Below, in pieces: positions 18,811 through 27,075 of a stretch of DNA of 54,827 nt (the stretch's first letter is position 1; each line of letters opens with the position of its first letter). The notes beneath the pieces were generated by a model that was not told the DNA's origin, did no database searches, and was given only the letters and a program-made list of their open reading frames with translations. The position numbers were made by a program, and so were the translations under genes. Source of the DNA: Bog-473 sp963840245 (lineage in GTDB: Bacteria; Actinomycetota; Acidimicrobiia; Acidimicrobiales; RAAP-2); NCBI GenBank assembly GCA_963840245.1, contig CAWIYI010000046.1, forward strand, positions 1-54,827, written 5' to 3'.

Positions 18811-19227
18811 GTGAGCGAAGGCGAGTACTCGGAGCGCCCGTGGGGCAACTACACGGTCCTCAGCGACGACGCGCCCGATCACAAGGTCAAGCGCCTCGTC
18901 GTGCATCCCGGCAAGCGGCTCAGCTACCAGCGCCACGTCAGGCGGGCCGAGCACTGGTTCATCGTGTCGGGCACGGCGACGGTGACCCTCGACGGCACCG
19001 TGTTCCAGGTGGAGGCCGGGCAGGCGATCGACATCCCGCTCGAGAGCGCGCACCGCGTCGCCAACGAGGGGGACACCGACGTCGTCCTCATCGAGGTCCA
19101 GCGAGGCTCGTACTTCGGCGAGGACGACATCGTCCGGCTCGAGGACGACTTCGGGCGCGTCGAGGCCGGTGCGGGCGATGCCGGAACCGGAACGGGGGGC
19201 ACCGGAAAGGTCGCATCGTCGTCATGA
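18811..19227 (+). CDS. Cupin protein (mannose-6-phosphate isomerase type II-like)
   Basis: 138 residues, a single cupin barrel. It opens ERPWGNYTVL, then the two cupin motifs VHPGKRLSYQRHVRRAEHW and PLESAHRVANEG, the layout of the isomerase domain of type II phosphomannose isomerases. The metal-site pattern is partly changed: the usual HxH reads RHVRRAEHW, so metal binding is uncertain. The last 25 residues are a low-complexity Gly/Thr/Ala tail. GTG start after GAGAGGCAG. Its end overlaps metF by 4 bases (ATGA). Confidence 0.82.
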   Translation: MSEGEYSERPWGNYTVLSDDAPDHKVKRLVVHPGKRLSYQRHVRRAEHWFIVSGTATVTLDGTVFQVEAGQAIDIPLESAHRVANEGDTDVVLIEVQRGSYFGEDDIVRLEDDFGRVEAGAGDAGTGTGGTGKVASSS

Positions 19228-20096
19228 CGCGGATCGCTGAGCTTCTCTCTGCCGGGCCCACGTATTCCTTCGAATTCTTCCCACCCAAGAACGACAAGGA
19301 GTTGGCCACCCTCGCCCGCACGATCAGCGAGCTGCAACCGCTCGAGCCGTCGTTCGTCTCGGTGACCTACCGCGGCGGCGCCGAGTCGCGCCAGCGCACC
19401 ATCGATCTCGTCTCGGGCATGCTCCACACGACGAACCTCAACCCCATGGCCCACATCATCTGCGTGGCCCACACCCGCCTCGAGTTGGCCGACATCCTCG
19501 TGACACTGCGCAAGGCCGGGGTGGAGAACCTCATGGCGCTCGGAGGCGACCCGCCCGAGGACCCGTTGTCCGGCCCCGGGGAGCTCGCCTACGCCGCCGA
19601 GCTCGTGGAGTTGGCCCGGGCCATCGGCGGCTTCTCCGTCGGGGTGGCGGCCCACCCGGCCGGCCACCCGCGCTCGGCCAACATCCCGAGTGACCGCGAC
19701 TTCCTCGCCGCCAAGCTCGCCCTGGCCGACTTCGGGGTCACCCAGTTCTTCTTCGAGGCCTCCGAGTACGAGAGCCTCATGGCCGACCTGCGCAAGCGGG
19801 ACGTCGAGACGCCCGTCCTGCCCGGCATCTTGCCCGTGACCTCGCTCTCGACCATGGGACGGTTGGGCGCCATGGGTGCGGCGGCGCCGGACTGGATGCA
19901 GGATCGTCTGCGCGCGGCGCACGAAGCGGGTGGCGCCGACGCGGTCCGCAAGGAAGGGGTGGTGCTGGCCACCGAGCTCTGCTCCCGCCTCCTCGATTCC
20001 GGCGTGCCTGGGCTGCACTTCTACACCTTCAACACCTCGAGCGCGACCCGCGAGATCTACGCCTCCCTGGGGCTGGGGCCGAGCGCGGGCTCCTAG
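19224..20096 (+). CDS. metF: 5,10-methylenetetrahydrofolate reductase
   Basis: Reduces methylene-THF to methyl-THF for methionine synthesis. 290 residues. Family features: YSFEFFPPKN near the N-terminus, SVTYRGGA, the flavin-binding loop LMALGGDPPED, GVAAHPAGHP, QFFFEASEY and LHFYTFN at the end of the barrel. ATG overlaps the cupin stop, so it is translated from the same transcript. With folD it partitions methylene-THF between purine and methyl synthesis. Confidence 0.95.
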   Translation: MTRIAELLSAGPTYSFEFFPPKNDKELATLARTISELQPLEPSFVSVTYRGGAESRQRTIDLVSGMLHTTNLNPMAHIICVAHTRLELADILVTLRKAGVENLMALGGDPPEDPLSGPGELAYAAELVELARAIGGFSVGVAAHPAGHPRSANIPSDRDFLAAKLALADFGVTQFFFEASEYESLMADLRKRDVETPVLPGILPVTSLSTMGRLGAMGAAAPDWMQDRLRAAHEAGGADAVRKEGVVLATELCSRLLDSGVPGLHFYTFNTSSATREIYASLGLGPSAGS

Positions 20097-20153
20097 GGGA
20101 GGCCGGCGTTCCCCACTACGGACGAAGGGCGGGCCGGGAGGCTGGCTAGTGGG

Positions 20154-20159
20154 TAACAT
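20154..20159 (+). promoter_or_regulatory. Probable -10 element of the small-protein / nucleotidyltransferase pair
   Basis: TAACAT followed by 7 bases and ATG 20167: a leaderless arrangement that selects this start over GTG 20149. Confidence 0.55.
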
Positions 20160-20166
20160 AGTGGGT

Positions 20167-20616
20167 ATGGCATACGTGGTGGCCCGCCCCAAGGGAAGGT
20201 TCGAGATCCGGGAGTCGGTCCACACCCCCAAGGGCCCACGCGCCCGCTCCCTGGCCAACTTCGCTCACTTCGACGACGAAGTGCTGGACCGGGCGCGTCG
20301 GAGAGCGAGCCGTCCCTTCGACGCCGAAGGAGTCCGCGCCGCCGCCGCCAAGGTGGCGCGGCGAGGTCCAGCCATCATCCCCCGTCACGAGGAGCCCGAG
20401 ACCAGGCGGTTCGTCGAAGCCTCCCGCCGGATGTCCCGTTCGTTGGAGCGCGTCGCGCCGAAGGAGGGGCGCCGGGACCCCGGCGACGCGCTGATCGACC
20501 TGCTCGGTTTCGTGGCACAGATCCAGGCTTTCCGGCCGGCCGGCGGTCGGGAGCCGCTGCGGTTCCCGCCCCTGGCCCGCTTGCGTGCGGCGCGCGTGGC
20601 AGGGCCCTCGGACTGA
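20167..20616 (+). CDS. Small basic protein of unknown function, partner of the next gene
   Basis: 149 residues, very rich in Arg and Ala. It begins MAYVVARPKGRFEIRESVHT with a short strand-rich segment (RGRxEIRES-like), then helices (SLANFAHFDDEVLDRARRRA, FVEASRRMSRSLERV) and a Pro-rich end. I do not recognise a named family. The downstream gene starts 16 bases later and encodes a nucleotidyltransferase fold, so the two are a probable operon; a basic helical partner is compatible with an antitoxin or specificity protein, but nothing proves it. Confidence 0.7.
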   Translation: MAYVVARPKGRFEIRESVHTPKGPRARSLANFAHFDDEVLDRARRRASRPFDAEGVRAAAAKVARRGPAIIPRHEEPETRRFVEASRRMSRSLERVAPKEGRRDPGDALIDLLGFVAQIQAFRPAGGREPLRFPPLARLRAARVAGPSD

Positions 20617-20632
20617 CGACCAAGGTCCAACG

Positions 20633-21220
20633 TTGACCGGGACCGGACAATTCGACGATCTGGTCCCCAAGATCATCTCGCTGCACGAGTTGCTCGACTC
20701 CGCCGGGGTGCCGCACCAGTTCGGCGGAGCCATCGCCCTCGCGTGGTACCGCAATCCGCGGGCCACCACCGACATCGACGTGAATCTGACGCTGCCCCCC
20801 GCTGCCGCAGAACCGGTCCTGGCCATGCTGGCCCGCCTCGGCGTGACGGTCACACCCGAGGATCGGGCGGCCATCGCACTCGACGGGCAGGCGAGGCTGG
20901 ACTGGGGCGGCTCGTACCTCGACGTGTTCTTCGCCACCATGGATCTCCACCTCGAAATGGCCGAGCTCGCCCGCGTGGTCCGTTTCGGCCCCGTCGACAT
21001 CCCGATCCTCGCCCCCGAGCACCTCGTCGCCTGCAAGGCCATCTTCGACCGGCCCAAGGACTGGCTCGACATCGAGGAGATCCTGCGCTGGGGCACCGAG
21101 ATCGACGCCGACCGGACGCTCCATTGGGTGGGCGAGATCCTGGGCCCGGAGGCCGGGCAGTACGCCCGCCTGGCCGGCCTGCTGGGGCAAAGGGCGGTGG
21201 TCCGCCACCACCGGCCCTGA
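20633..21220 (+). CDS. Nucleotidyltransferase-fold protein (AbiEii / DUF6036-like)
   Basis: 195 residues from TTG 20633. The nucleotidyltransferase signature is present: helix then FGGAIALAWYRNPRATTDIDVNL, giving the GG motif and the metal-binding DxD (DID), with a further acidic strand at YLDVFFAT. LAPEHLVACKAIFDRPKDWLDIEEIL matches the C-terminal helix seen in AbiEii-type and DUF6036 proteins. Family members include toxin components that modify tRNA, and also plain transferases. Start is uncertain; GTG 20585 would overlap the upstream gene. Confidence 0.75.
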   Translation: MTGTGQFDDLVPKIISLHELLDSAGVPHQFGGAIALAWYRNPRATTDIDVNLTLPPAAAEPVLAMLARLGVTVTPEDRAAIALDGQARLDWGGSYLDVFFATMDLHLEMAELARVVRFGPVDIPILAPEHLVACKAIFDRPKDWLDIEEILRWGTEIDADRTLHWVGEILGPEAGQYARLAGLLGQRAVVRHHRP

Positions 21221-21249
21221 CCACTCAATTGGCCTGACCGCTCAATTGG
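21216..21249 (+). repeat. Perfectly adjacent 17-bp tandem repeat before icd
   Basis: CCTGACCACTCAATTGG (21216-21232) is directly followed by CCTGACCGCTCAATTGG (21233-21249), one mismatch. Each unit has a CAATTG palindrome; the second unit runs into the icd -35. Confidence 0.85.
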
Positions 21250-21275
21250 GACGTCGCCTCCTCCGCCCGTAGCAT
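21246..21275 (+). promoter_or_regulatory. Leaderless promoter of icd
   Basis: TTGGGA (21246-21251), 18-base spacer, TAGCAT (21270-21275), then 7 bases to ATG 21283. The predicted start of transcription is at or within a base or two of the start codon. Confidence 0.6.
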
Positions 21276-21282
21276 CGCATCC

Positions 21283-22479
21283 ATGGCAGATCTCATCCGC
21301 ATGGGCGACGACGGCACGCTGCAGGTCCCCGACGAACCCATCATCCCCTTCATCGAGGGCGACGGCACGGGGGTCGACATCTGGCCGGCCGCCAAGCTCG
21401 TCCTCGATGCCGCCGCCGCCAAACACGGCCACACGGTCTCCTGGAAGGAGGTCCTGGCCGGACAGAAGGCTTTCGACGAAACTGGTAACTGGCTGCCCGA
21501 CGAGACGGTCGACACCTTCCGCTCGCACCTGATCGGGATCAAGGGCCCGCTGACCACGCCGGTCGGCGGTGGCATCCGTTCCCTCAACGTGGCGCTGCGC
21601 CAGATCCTCGACCTCTATGTGTGCCTGCGCCCGGTGCGCTGGTTCACCGGTGTCCCCTCGCCGGTGGTGCACCCCGAATTGGTCGACATGGTCATCTTCC
21701 GGGAGAACACCGAGGACGTCTACGCCGGTTACGAGGTGCAGTCCGGCACGCCGGAGGCCGAGAAGCTGGCCACCTACCTGCGCGACGAGATGGGCTGGCC
21801 CATCCGGGAGGCCTCGGGCATCGGGATCAAGCCGATCTCACCCATGGGATCAAAGCGCCTCATCCGCGCCGCCATCGAGTACGCGCTGGACCGCAAGCGC
21901 GCCTCCGTGACCCTGGTGCACAAGGGCAACATCCAGAAGTTCACCGAAGGCGCGTTCCGCGAGTGGGGCTACGAGCTCGTCCGCGAGGAGTTCGCCGATG
22001 TCGCCGTGGGTTGGGACGACTGCGGCGGCGACCCCGGCGACAAGCTGCTCGTCAAGGACACCATCGCGGACATCACGCTGCAGCAGGTGCTGACGCGGCC
22101 GTCGGACTTCGACGTCATCGCCACGACCAACCTCAACGGCGACTACCTCTCTGATGCGCTGGCCGCCCAGGTCGGCGGAATCGGCATCGCCCCGGGGGCC
22201 AACATCAACTACGTGTCCGGCCACGGCATTTTCGAGGCGACGCACGGCACGGCGCCCAAGTACGCCGGCCAGGACAAGGTGAACCCCGGCTCGGTGCTCC
22301 TGTCGGGAGTGCTGATGTTCGAGCACATCGGCTGGAACAACGCCGCGTCCGACATCGTGCACGCACTCGAGTCCACCATCGCCGACAAGATCGTGACGTA
22401 CGACTTCGCCCGCCTCATGGACGGCGCCACCGAGGTGATGTGCTCCGAGTTCGCCTCGGCCATCGTCGACCGCCTCTAG
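21283..22479 (+). CDS. icd: Isocitrate dehydrogenase (NADP-type, type I)
   Basis: Oxidatively decarboxylates isocitrate to 2-oxoglutarate. 398 residues. IPFIEGDGTGVDIWPA near the start, substrate-binding GGGIRSLNVALRQ (the Ser is the residue phosphorylated by AceK in enteric bacteria), FRENTEDVYAGYE, the catalytic Lys in LVHKGNIQKFTEG and the cofactor site HGTAPKYAGQDKVNPGS, whose Lys-Tyr favours NADP. No kinase/phosphatase gene is seen in the window. Confidence 0.96.
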   Translation: MADLIRMGDDGTLQVPDEPIIPFIEGDGTGVDIWPAAKLVLDAAAAKHGHTVSWKEVLAGQKAFDETGNWLPDETVDTFRSHLIGIKGPLTTPVGGGIRSLNVALRQILDLYVCLRPVRWFTGVPSPVVHPELVDMVIFRENTEDVYAGYEVQSGTPEAEKLATYLRDEMGWPIREASGIGIKPISPMGSKRLIRAAIEYALDRKRASVTLVHKGNIQKFTEGAFREWGYELVREEFADVAVGWDDCGGDPGDKLLVKDTIADITLQQVLTRPSDFDVIATTNLNGDYLSDALAAQVGGIGIAPGANINYVSGHGIFEATHGTAPKYAGQDKVNPGSVLLSGVLMFEHIGWNNAASDIVHALESTIADKIVTYDFARLMDGATEVMCSEFASAIVDRL

Positions 22480-22536
22480 CAGACCAGCAAAGCAACCGTC
22501 GGACCAGCAGCACAGTCGGAAAGGACCACCACCCCC

Positions 22537-23532
22537 ATGGCCAAGCCCCCCGTCCACGTGACCGTCACCGGCGCCGGCGGCCAGATCGGCTACTCCATCC
22601 TGTTCCGCATCGCGTCGGGCCAGCTGCTCGGCGAGGACCAGCCGATCGTCCTGCGACTGCTCGAGATCGAGCCCGCCATGCGCGTGCTCGAGGGCGTCGT
22701 CATGGAGCTCGACGACGGCGCCTTCCCGCTGGTGCACGACATCGTCGCCACCTCGAACCTCAAGACGGCCTTCGACGGCACCTCGTGGGCCCTCCTCGTC
22801 GGCTCCATCCCGCGCAAGGCCGGCATGGAGCGAGGTGACCTCCTCAGCGTGAACGGCGGGATCTTCAAGCCACAGGGCCGGGCCATCGCCGAGAACGCGG
22901 ACGACGACGTCCGCATCCTCGTCGTCGGCAACCCGTGCAACACGAACTGCCTCATCGCACGATCCAACGCGCCCGAGGTGCCGGCCGACCGCTGGTTCGC
23001 CATGACCCGCCTCGACGAGAACCGGGCCAAGGCCCAGCTCGCCGCCAAGGCGGGGGCGCTGGTGGCCGATGTCACCAACGTGGCCATCTGGGGCAACCAC
23101 TCGGCCACCCAGTTCCCGGACTTCGCCAACGCTCGCATCGGCGGCAAGCCGGCGACCGAGGTCATCACCGACAGCGAGTGGCTGCGGGGCGACTTCATCA
23201 CGACGGTGCAGAAGCGGGGAGCGGCCATCATCGACGCCCGGGGTTCGTCCTCGGCGGCCTCGGCGGCCGCGGCCGCCATCGACACCGTGGTCAGCCTGCG
23301 CGCCAGGACCGCCAAGGGCGACTGCTTCTCGGTCGCCGTGGCCAGCGAGGGCCAGTACGGGGCGCCCGAAGGTCTCCAATTCGGCTTTCCCGTGGCGGCC
23401 GACGGCAAGGGTTGCTGGTCGGTGGTCGAGAATTTCGCCCGCGACGACTTCGCCACCGAGCGCATCGGGCTCACCACCGATGAGCTGCTGGCCGAGCGCG
23501 ACGACGTCAAGGGGCTGGGGCTCATCGGGTAG
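22537..23532 (+). CDS. mdh: Malate dehydrogenase
   Basis: Converts malate and NAD+ to oxaloacetate. 331 residues, of the cytosolic/actinobacterial group. Rossmann motif TGAGGQIGYSILFRIASG, VVGNPCNTNC, the active-site Arg in TRLDENRAK and catalytic His (H188) in WGNHSATQFPD are present. Start ATG follows AAAGGACC by 8 bases. It lies 57 bases after icd; co-transcription is likely. Confidence 0.96.
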   Translation: MAKPPVHVTVTGAGGQIGYSILFRIASGQLLGEDQPIVLRLLEIEPAMRVLEGVVMELDDGAFPLVHDIVATSNLKTAFDGTSWALLVGSIPRKAGMERGDLLSVNGGIFKPQGRAIAENADDDVRILVVGNPCNTNCLIARSNAPEVPADRWFAMTRLDENRAKAQLAAKAGALVADVTNVAIWGNHSATQFPDFANARIGGKPATEVITDSEWLRGDFITTVQKRGAAIIDARGSSSAASAAAAAIDTVVSLRARTAKGDCFSVAVASEGQYGAPEGLQFGFPVAADGKGCWSVVENFARDDFATERIGLTTDELLAERDDVKGLGLIG

Positions 23533-23653
23533 CACGCCGGTACGCTGCAGGCTTGCGCCCCACCCGCGTGCCCGTCGGCCCTGGTTCAAGGCACCGCCCC
23601 ACCTGTCCTGCTCGTCACCGGCTGTTCGCGGCCGTGAAACCGGCGCGAAACAC

Positions 23654-25261
23654 ATGCCTGGCACCCTGAGCACCGTGGGAGACCTCTTCGACGGCTACGG
23701 CGCATCCGCCCGGGGGCTGACGGTCGCCGCGTTCGACGAGATGGTCGGCCGTCACGGCGCGGCCCGCGTGCCCTACGCCGCCGTGGCCACCTCCCTGGCC
23801 CAGATGGGGCCCGAGGACGTCTCGGCCCGCGCCTCCCGGCTGGCCCGGGCCTTCATGGACCAGGGCGTGACCTTCGACCTCGACGGGGAGGAGCGACCGT
23901 TCCCCCTCGACGTGGTGCCCCGCATCTTCACCGGCGCCGAGTGGTCCAAGGTGGCCGCCGGGGTGGCCCAGCGGGTGCGGGCGCTCGAGCTCTTCCTGGC
24001 CGATGCCTACGGTGCGGCCCGCATCGTCAGCGACGGCCTCATCCCGCACGAGGTGATCACAAGCTCGCCGGGGTTCGTGCGGGCGGCCTACGGCTACTCG
24101 CCCCCCAACGGCGTGCGCATCCACGTCGCCGGGATCGATGTCGTCCGCGACGAGGACGGCGAATTCCGGGTGCTCGAGGACAACGTGCGGAGCCCGTCTG
24201 GGGTGAGTTACGTGCTGGCCAACCGCGCCGCCATGGCGCGCGTGCTGCCCGAGCTGTTCTGGGGGCAACCGATCCAGATGGTCACCGACTACCCGGCGCG
24301 CCTCATCAGCGCGCTGCGCCGGGCCGCACCGGCCCCGGTGCAGGACCCGACTGTCGTCGTCCTCACACCGGGTGTGCACAACTCGGCCTTCTACGAGCAC
24401 GCGCTGCTGGCGCGCCTCATGGGCGTGCACCTGGTGGAGGGTCGCGACCTCGTGTGCCACGGCACCGATGTCTTCCTCCGCACCACCGAAGGTGAGGTGC
24501 CGGTCCACGTCATCTACCGGCGGATCGACGACGAGTACCTCGACCCGTTGCAGTTCCGGCCCGAGTCGTTGGTGGGCTGCCCCGGCGTCGTCAACGCGGC
24601 GAGGGCGGGGCGGGTCACGATCGCCAACGGGGTGGGGAACGGGGTGGCCGACGACAAGCTGATCTACACCTACGTGCCGGCCATGATCCGGTACTACCTG
24701 GGCGAGGATCCGATCCTGCACAACGTCGAGACCATGCACCTGGTCGACGATGGTGTCCGGAAGGACGCGCTCTCCCGCCGCGGTGACCTCGTCTTCAAGC
24801 GGGTCGACGGCTCGGGCGGCAAGGGGCTGGTGATCGGCCCGGCTGCGACCGGCGCCGAGCTCGACCAGCTGGCACTCGACGTCGAGTCCGACCCGCGCCA
24901 CTGGATCGCCCAGCGGTTGGTGGCCCTCTCCACGTCGCCCACCTGGGTCGACAACACAATGGTGCGACGGCACGTCGACCTGCGACCCTTCGCCGTCAAC
25001 GACGGCGAAGACGTCTGGGTCCTGCCCGGTGGCCTCACCCGGGTGGCTCTCGGCGAGGGCGGCCTGGTCGTGAACTCCAGCCAGGGCGGCGGGTCCAAGG
25101 ACACGTGGGTCGTCGGCGGCGGGCTCTCCATGCCCCTGCTCCCGCCCCGCCAGGTCGCACCGTTCCAGGCCGGGCCGCCCATGGACGTCGGACCCGCCTC
25201 CGACGGCGAGCTCGGCGTGCAACAGCAACAGCAACAGCAACAGGCCCGGGCATGCCGGTGA
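23654..25261 (+). CDS. Circularly permuted ATP-grasp type 2 protein (DUF404/DUF407)
   Basis: 535 residues. Signature blocks of the family: GVTFDLDGEERPFPLDVVPR, the conserved FRVLEDNVRSPSGVSYV, IYRRIDDEYLDPL, YVPAMIRYYLGEDPIL and VFKRVDGSGGKG, which form the ATP-grasp nucleotide and metal site. These proteins are proposed to form peptide bonds on an unknown substrate together with alpha-E and transglutaminase proteins. The last residues contain eight Gln encoded by four CAACAG units, then QARACR. The downstream ATG overlaps by 10 bases. Confidence 0.92.
   Translation: MPGTLSTVGDLFDGYGASARGLTVAAFDEMVGRHGAARVPYAAVATSLAQMGPEDVSARASRLARAFMDQGVTFDLDGEERPFPLDVVPRIFTGAEWSKVAAGVAQRVRALELFLADAYGAARIVSDGLIPHEVITSSPGFVRAAYGYSPPNGVRIHVAGIDVVRDEDGEFRVLEDNVRSPSGVSYVLANRAAMARVLPELFWGQPIQMVTDYPARLISALRRAAPAPVQDPTVVVLTPGVHNSAFYEHALLARLMGVHLVEGRDLVCHGTDVFLRTTEGEVPVHVIYRRIDDEYLDPLQFRPESLVGCPGVVNAARAGRVTIANGVGNGVADDKLIYTYVPAMIRYYLGEDPILHNVETMHLVDDGVRKDALSRRGDLVFKRVDGSGGKGLVIGPAATGAELDQLALDVESDPRHWIAQRLVALSTSPTWVDNTMVRRHVDLRPFAVNDGEDVWVLPGGLTRVALGEGGLVVNSSQGGGSKDTWVVGGGLSMPLLPPRQVAPFQAGPPMDVGPASDGELGVQQQQQQQQARACR
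25220..25243 (+). repeat. (CAACAG)4 microsatellite encoding poly-Gln
   Basis: Four perfect hexamers in frame encode eight Gln at the end of the ATP-grasp protein, just before the next gene's start. Gain or loss of a unit would alter tail length without changing frame. Confidence 0.9.
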
Positions 25262-26202
25262 CCCGGGCGCTCCTGAGCCGGGTGGCGGAGTCGATCTTCT
25301 GGGTGGGCCGGTACGTGGAGCGGGCCGAGGGAACGGCGCGCATCCTCGACGTCTCGGTGTACCAGGCCCTCGAGCAGGGCGACGTCGAGGGCTCGCACGT
25401 GGCCCGCCGCCTCCTCGCCGTCATGGGCCTCCCCGATTCGGGCACCGAGACGCTCTGGCAGGCGACGGAGCGCCTGGCCACCGATCCCGAGAGCAGGTCG
25501 TCCATCGCCGGTGCGCTGGCGGCGGCCCGGGAGAACACACGGGCGGTGCGGCACGTCGTGCCCGTGGAATTCTGGGAGCACATCAACGCCACCTGGGCCG
25601 AGCTGCCGTTGCAGTGGGAGGCCGCCCGCCGGGCCGGGCCGGGGTTCTACCTCTCCTTCGTGAAGACCCAGTGCGCCGGCATGATGGGCCTGGCCGACAC
25701 CATGATGAGCCGCGACCAGACCTGGCTCTTCTTCACCTTGGGCCGCTGCCTGGAGCGCACCGACGTGGTCGGCCGTCAGCTGGCCACGGTGGCGTTCGAC
25801 GAGGTGTTCGACAGCGGTCTCGTCATGCTGTTGCGCTCCTGCGGCGGCTATGAGCCATACCTGCGCCTGTCCCAGGGCGTCGTCGAGCCGGGCCGTGTGC
25901 TCGACTTCTTGTTGCGCGACCGGCTCTTCCCGCGCTCCGCCTTCGCCTCTCTGACGTTGGCGGAGGAGTGCCTCGACCAGATCAACGCCGGGCGTGAAGG
26001 GACGTGGGATGACGCCCGCGGACTCGTCGGGCTGGCTCGGGCCGAGCTCGAGTACTCGGCGCCGGCGACGCTCTCTCGTGGGTTGGAGCCCCGGCTCGAG
26101 CGGTTGCAGTCCTCCATCTCGGCGGTGAGCGACGCCGTGACGCGGCGCTACTTCGCCCAGGACCTCCCGTTGCAATGGCGGCAAGGGGGCGGGGGCGGGT
26201 GA
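25252..26202 (+). CDS. Alpha-E domain protein (DUF403)
   Basis: 316 residues, almost all helical. It starts with the hallmark LLSRVAESIFWVGRYVERAEGTARILDV and ends with RLERLQSSISAVSDAVTRRYF. Other family residues (WEHINATW, LFFTLGRCLERTDVVGRQLA) are present. Alpha-E proteins accompany circularly permuted ATP-grasp enzymes and are thought to assist in the same peptide-forming or modifying reaction; no activity of their own is established. Overlaps of 10 bases upstream and 4 bases downstream (GTGA) show translational coupling. Confidence 0.92.
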   Translation: MPVTRALLSRVAESIFWVGRYVERAEGTARILDVSVYQALEQGDVEGSHVARRLLAVMGLPDSGTETLWQATERLATDPESRSSIAGALAAARENTRAVRHVVPVEFWEHINATWAELPLQWEAARRAGPGFYLSFVKTQCAGMMGLADTMMSRDQTWLFFTLGRCLERTDVVGRQLATVAFDEVFDSGLVMLLRSCGGYEPYLRLSQGVVEPGRVLDFLLRDRLFPRSAFASLTLAEECLDQINAGREGTWDDARGLVGLARAELEYSAPATLSRGLEPRLERLQSSISAVSDAVTRRYFAQDLPLQWRQGGGGG

Positions 26203-27041
26203 GCCGCACCGACGGATGGCGGCTGCGCGTCTCCCACGAGACCCGATTCGACTACGACGCCCCGGCGCGGGCCTCCTACAACGAGCTGCGCCTGACCCCG
26301 CGCACCGAACAACGCCAGACCGCGCTGGAGACGCGGGTGGTGACGCTCCCACCGGCGCCCCAGTACTCCTACCTCGACTACTGGGGCACGCACGTCGTGG
26401 CCTTCAACGTCGATCGCGGCCACGAGGTGCTCAGCATCACCGGCAACTCGCTGGTCGACACCCAGAACTCCGACGAGCCCGAGGACTGCACGTGGGAGGA
26501 CATCGACGATGCCTCGTCGACCATGGCCGACCACCTGTCGCATCACCTCTACACCGCTCCCGGTCCCGAGCTCTCGGGGATTGCCGCGGGACTCCGCACC
26601 GGGCGCCCGCTCGAGACGGCGCGAGAGATCATGGCGAGGGCGCACGACTCGTTGCGCTACATGCGCGGCGTGACCTCGGTGCACACCTCCGCCGACGAGG
26701 CCTACACCGACGGCGGGGGCGTCTGCCAGGACTTCGTGCACCTCGCGCTGGCGCTCACCAAGTCGGTCGGACTGCCGTCGCGCTATGTCTCGGGCTACTT
26801 CCATCCGGACCCTGATGCTGCCATCGGCGAGGAGATCACGGGTGAGAGCCATGCGTGGGTGGAAGTGTGGACCGGCCGGTGGTGGGCCTACGACCCGACG
26901 AACGACTGCCCGGTGGGGGAGCGCCATGTCGCCGTCGGCCGCGGGCGCGACTACGGCGACGTCCCGCCCGTGAAGGGCATCTACGCCGGCAACGCCGAGA
27001 ACACCATGCGGGTGGTCGTGCGCATGACGAGGGTCCACTGA
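26199..27041 (+). CDS. Transglutaminase-like cysteine protease
   Basis: 280 residues from GTG 26199, which overlaps the alpha-E stop; ATG 26175 would extend it. The N-terminal beta region LRVSHETRFDYDAPARASYNELRLTPR is the standard transglutaminase N-domain. The catalytic triad is complete: Cys in GGGVCQDFVHLAL, His in ESHAWVEVW, Asp in YDPTND. As third member of the ATP-grasp / alpha-E / transglutaminase cassette it probably cleaves or transfers the product of the ATP-grasp enzyme. No Anbu-type protease subunit, often linked to this cassette, is adjacent. Confidence 0.93.
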   Translation: MSRTDGWRLRVSHETRFDYDAPARASYNELRLTPRTEQRQTALETRVVTLPPAPQYSYLDYWGTHVVAFNVDRGHEVLSITGNSLVDTQNSDEPEDCTWEDIDDASSTMADHLSHHLYTAPGPELSGIAAGLRTGRPLETAREIMARAHDSLRYMRGVTSVHTSADEAYTDGGGVCQDFVHLALALTKSVGLPSRYVSGYFHPDPDAAIGEEITGESHAWVEVWTGRWWAYDPTNDCPVGERHVAVGRGRDYGDVPPVKGIYAGNAENTMRVVVRMTRVH

Positions 27042-27075
27042 GCGTGTGGAGCCCGGGTGATGCCGTGCTGACGCC

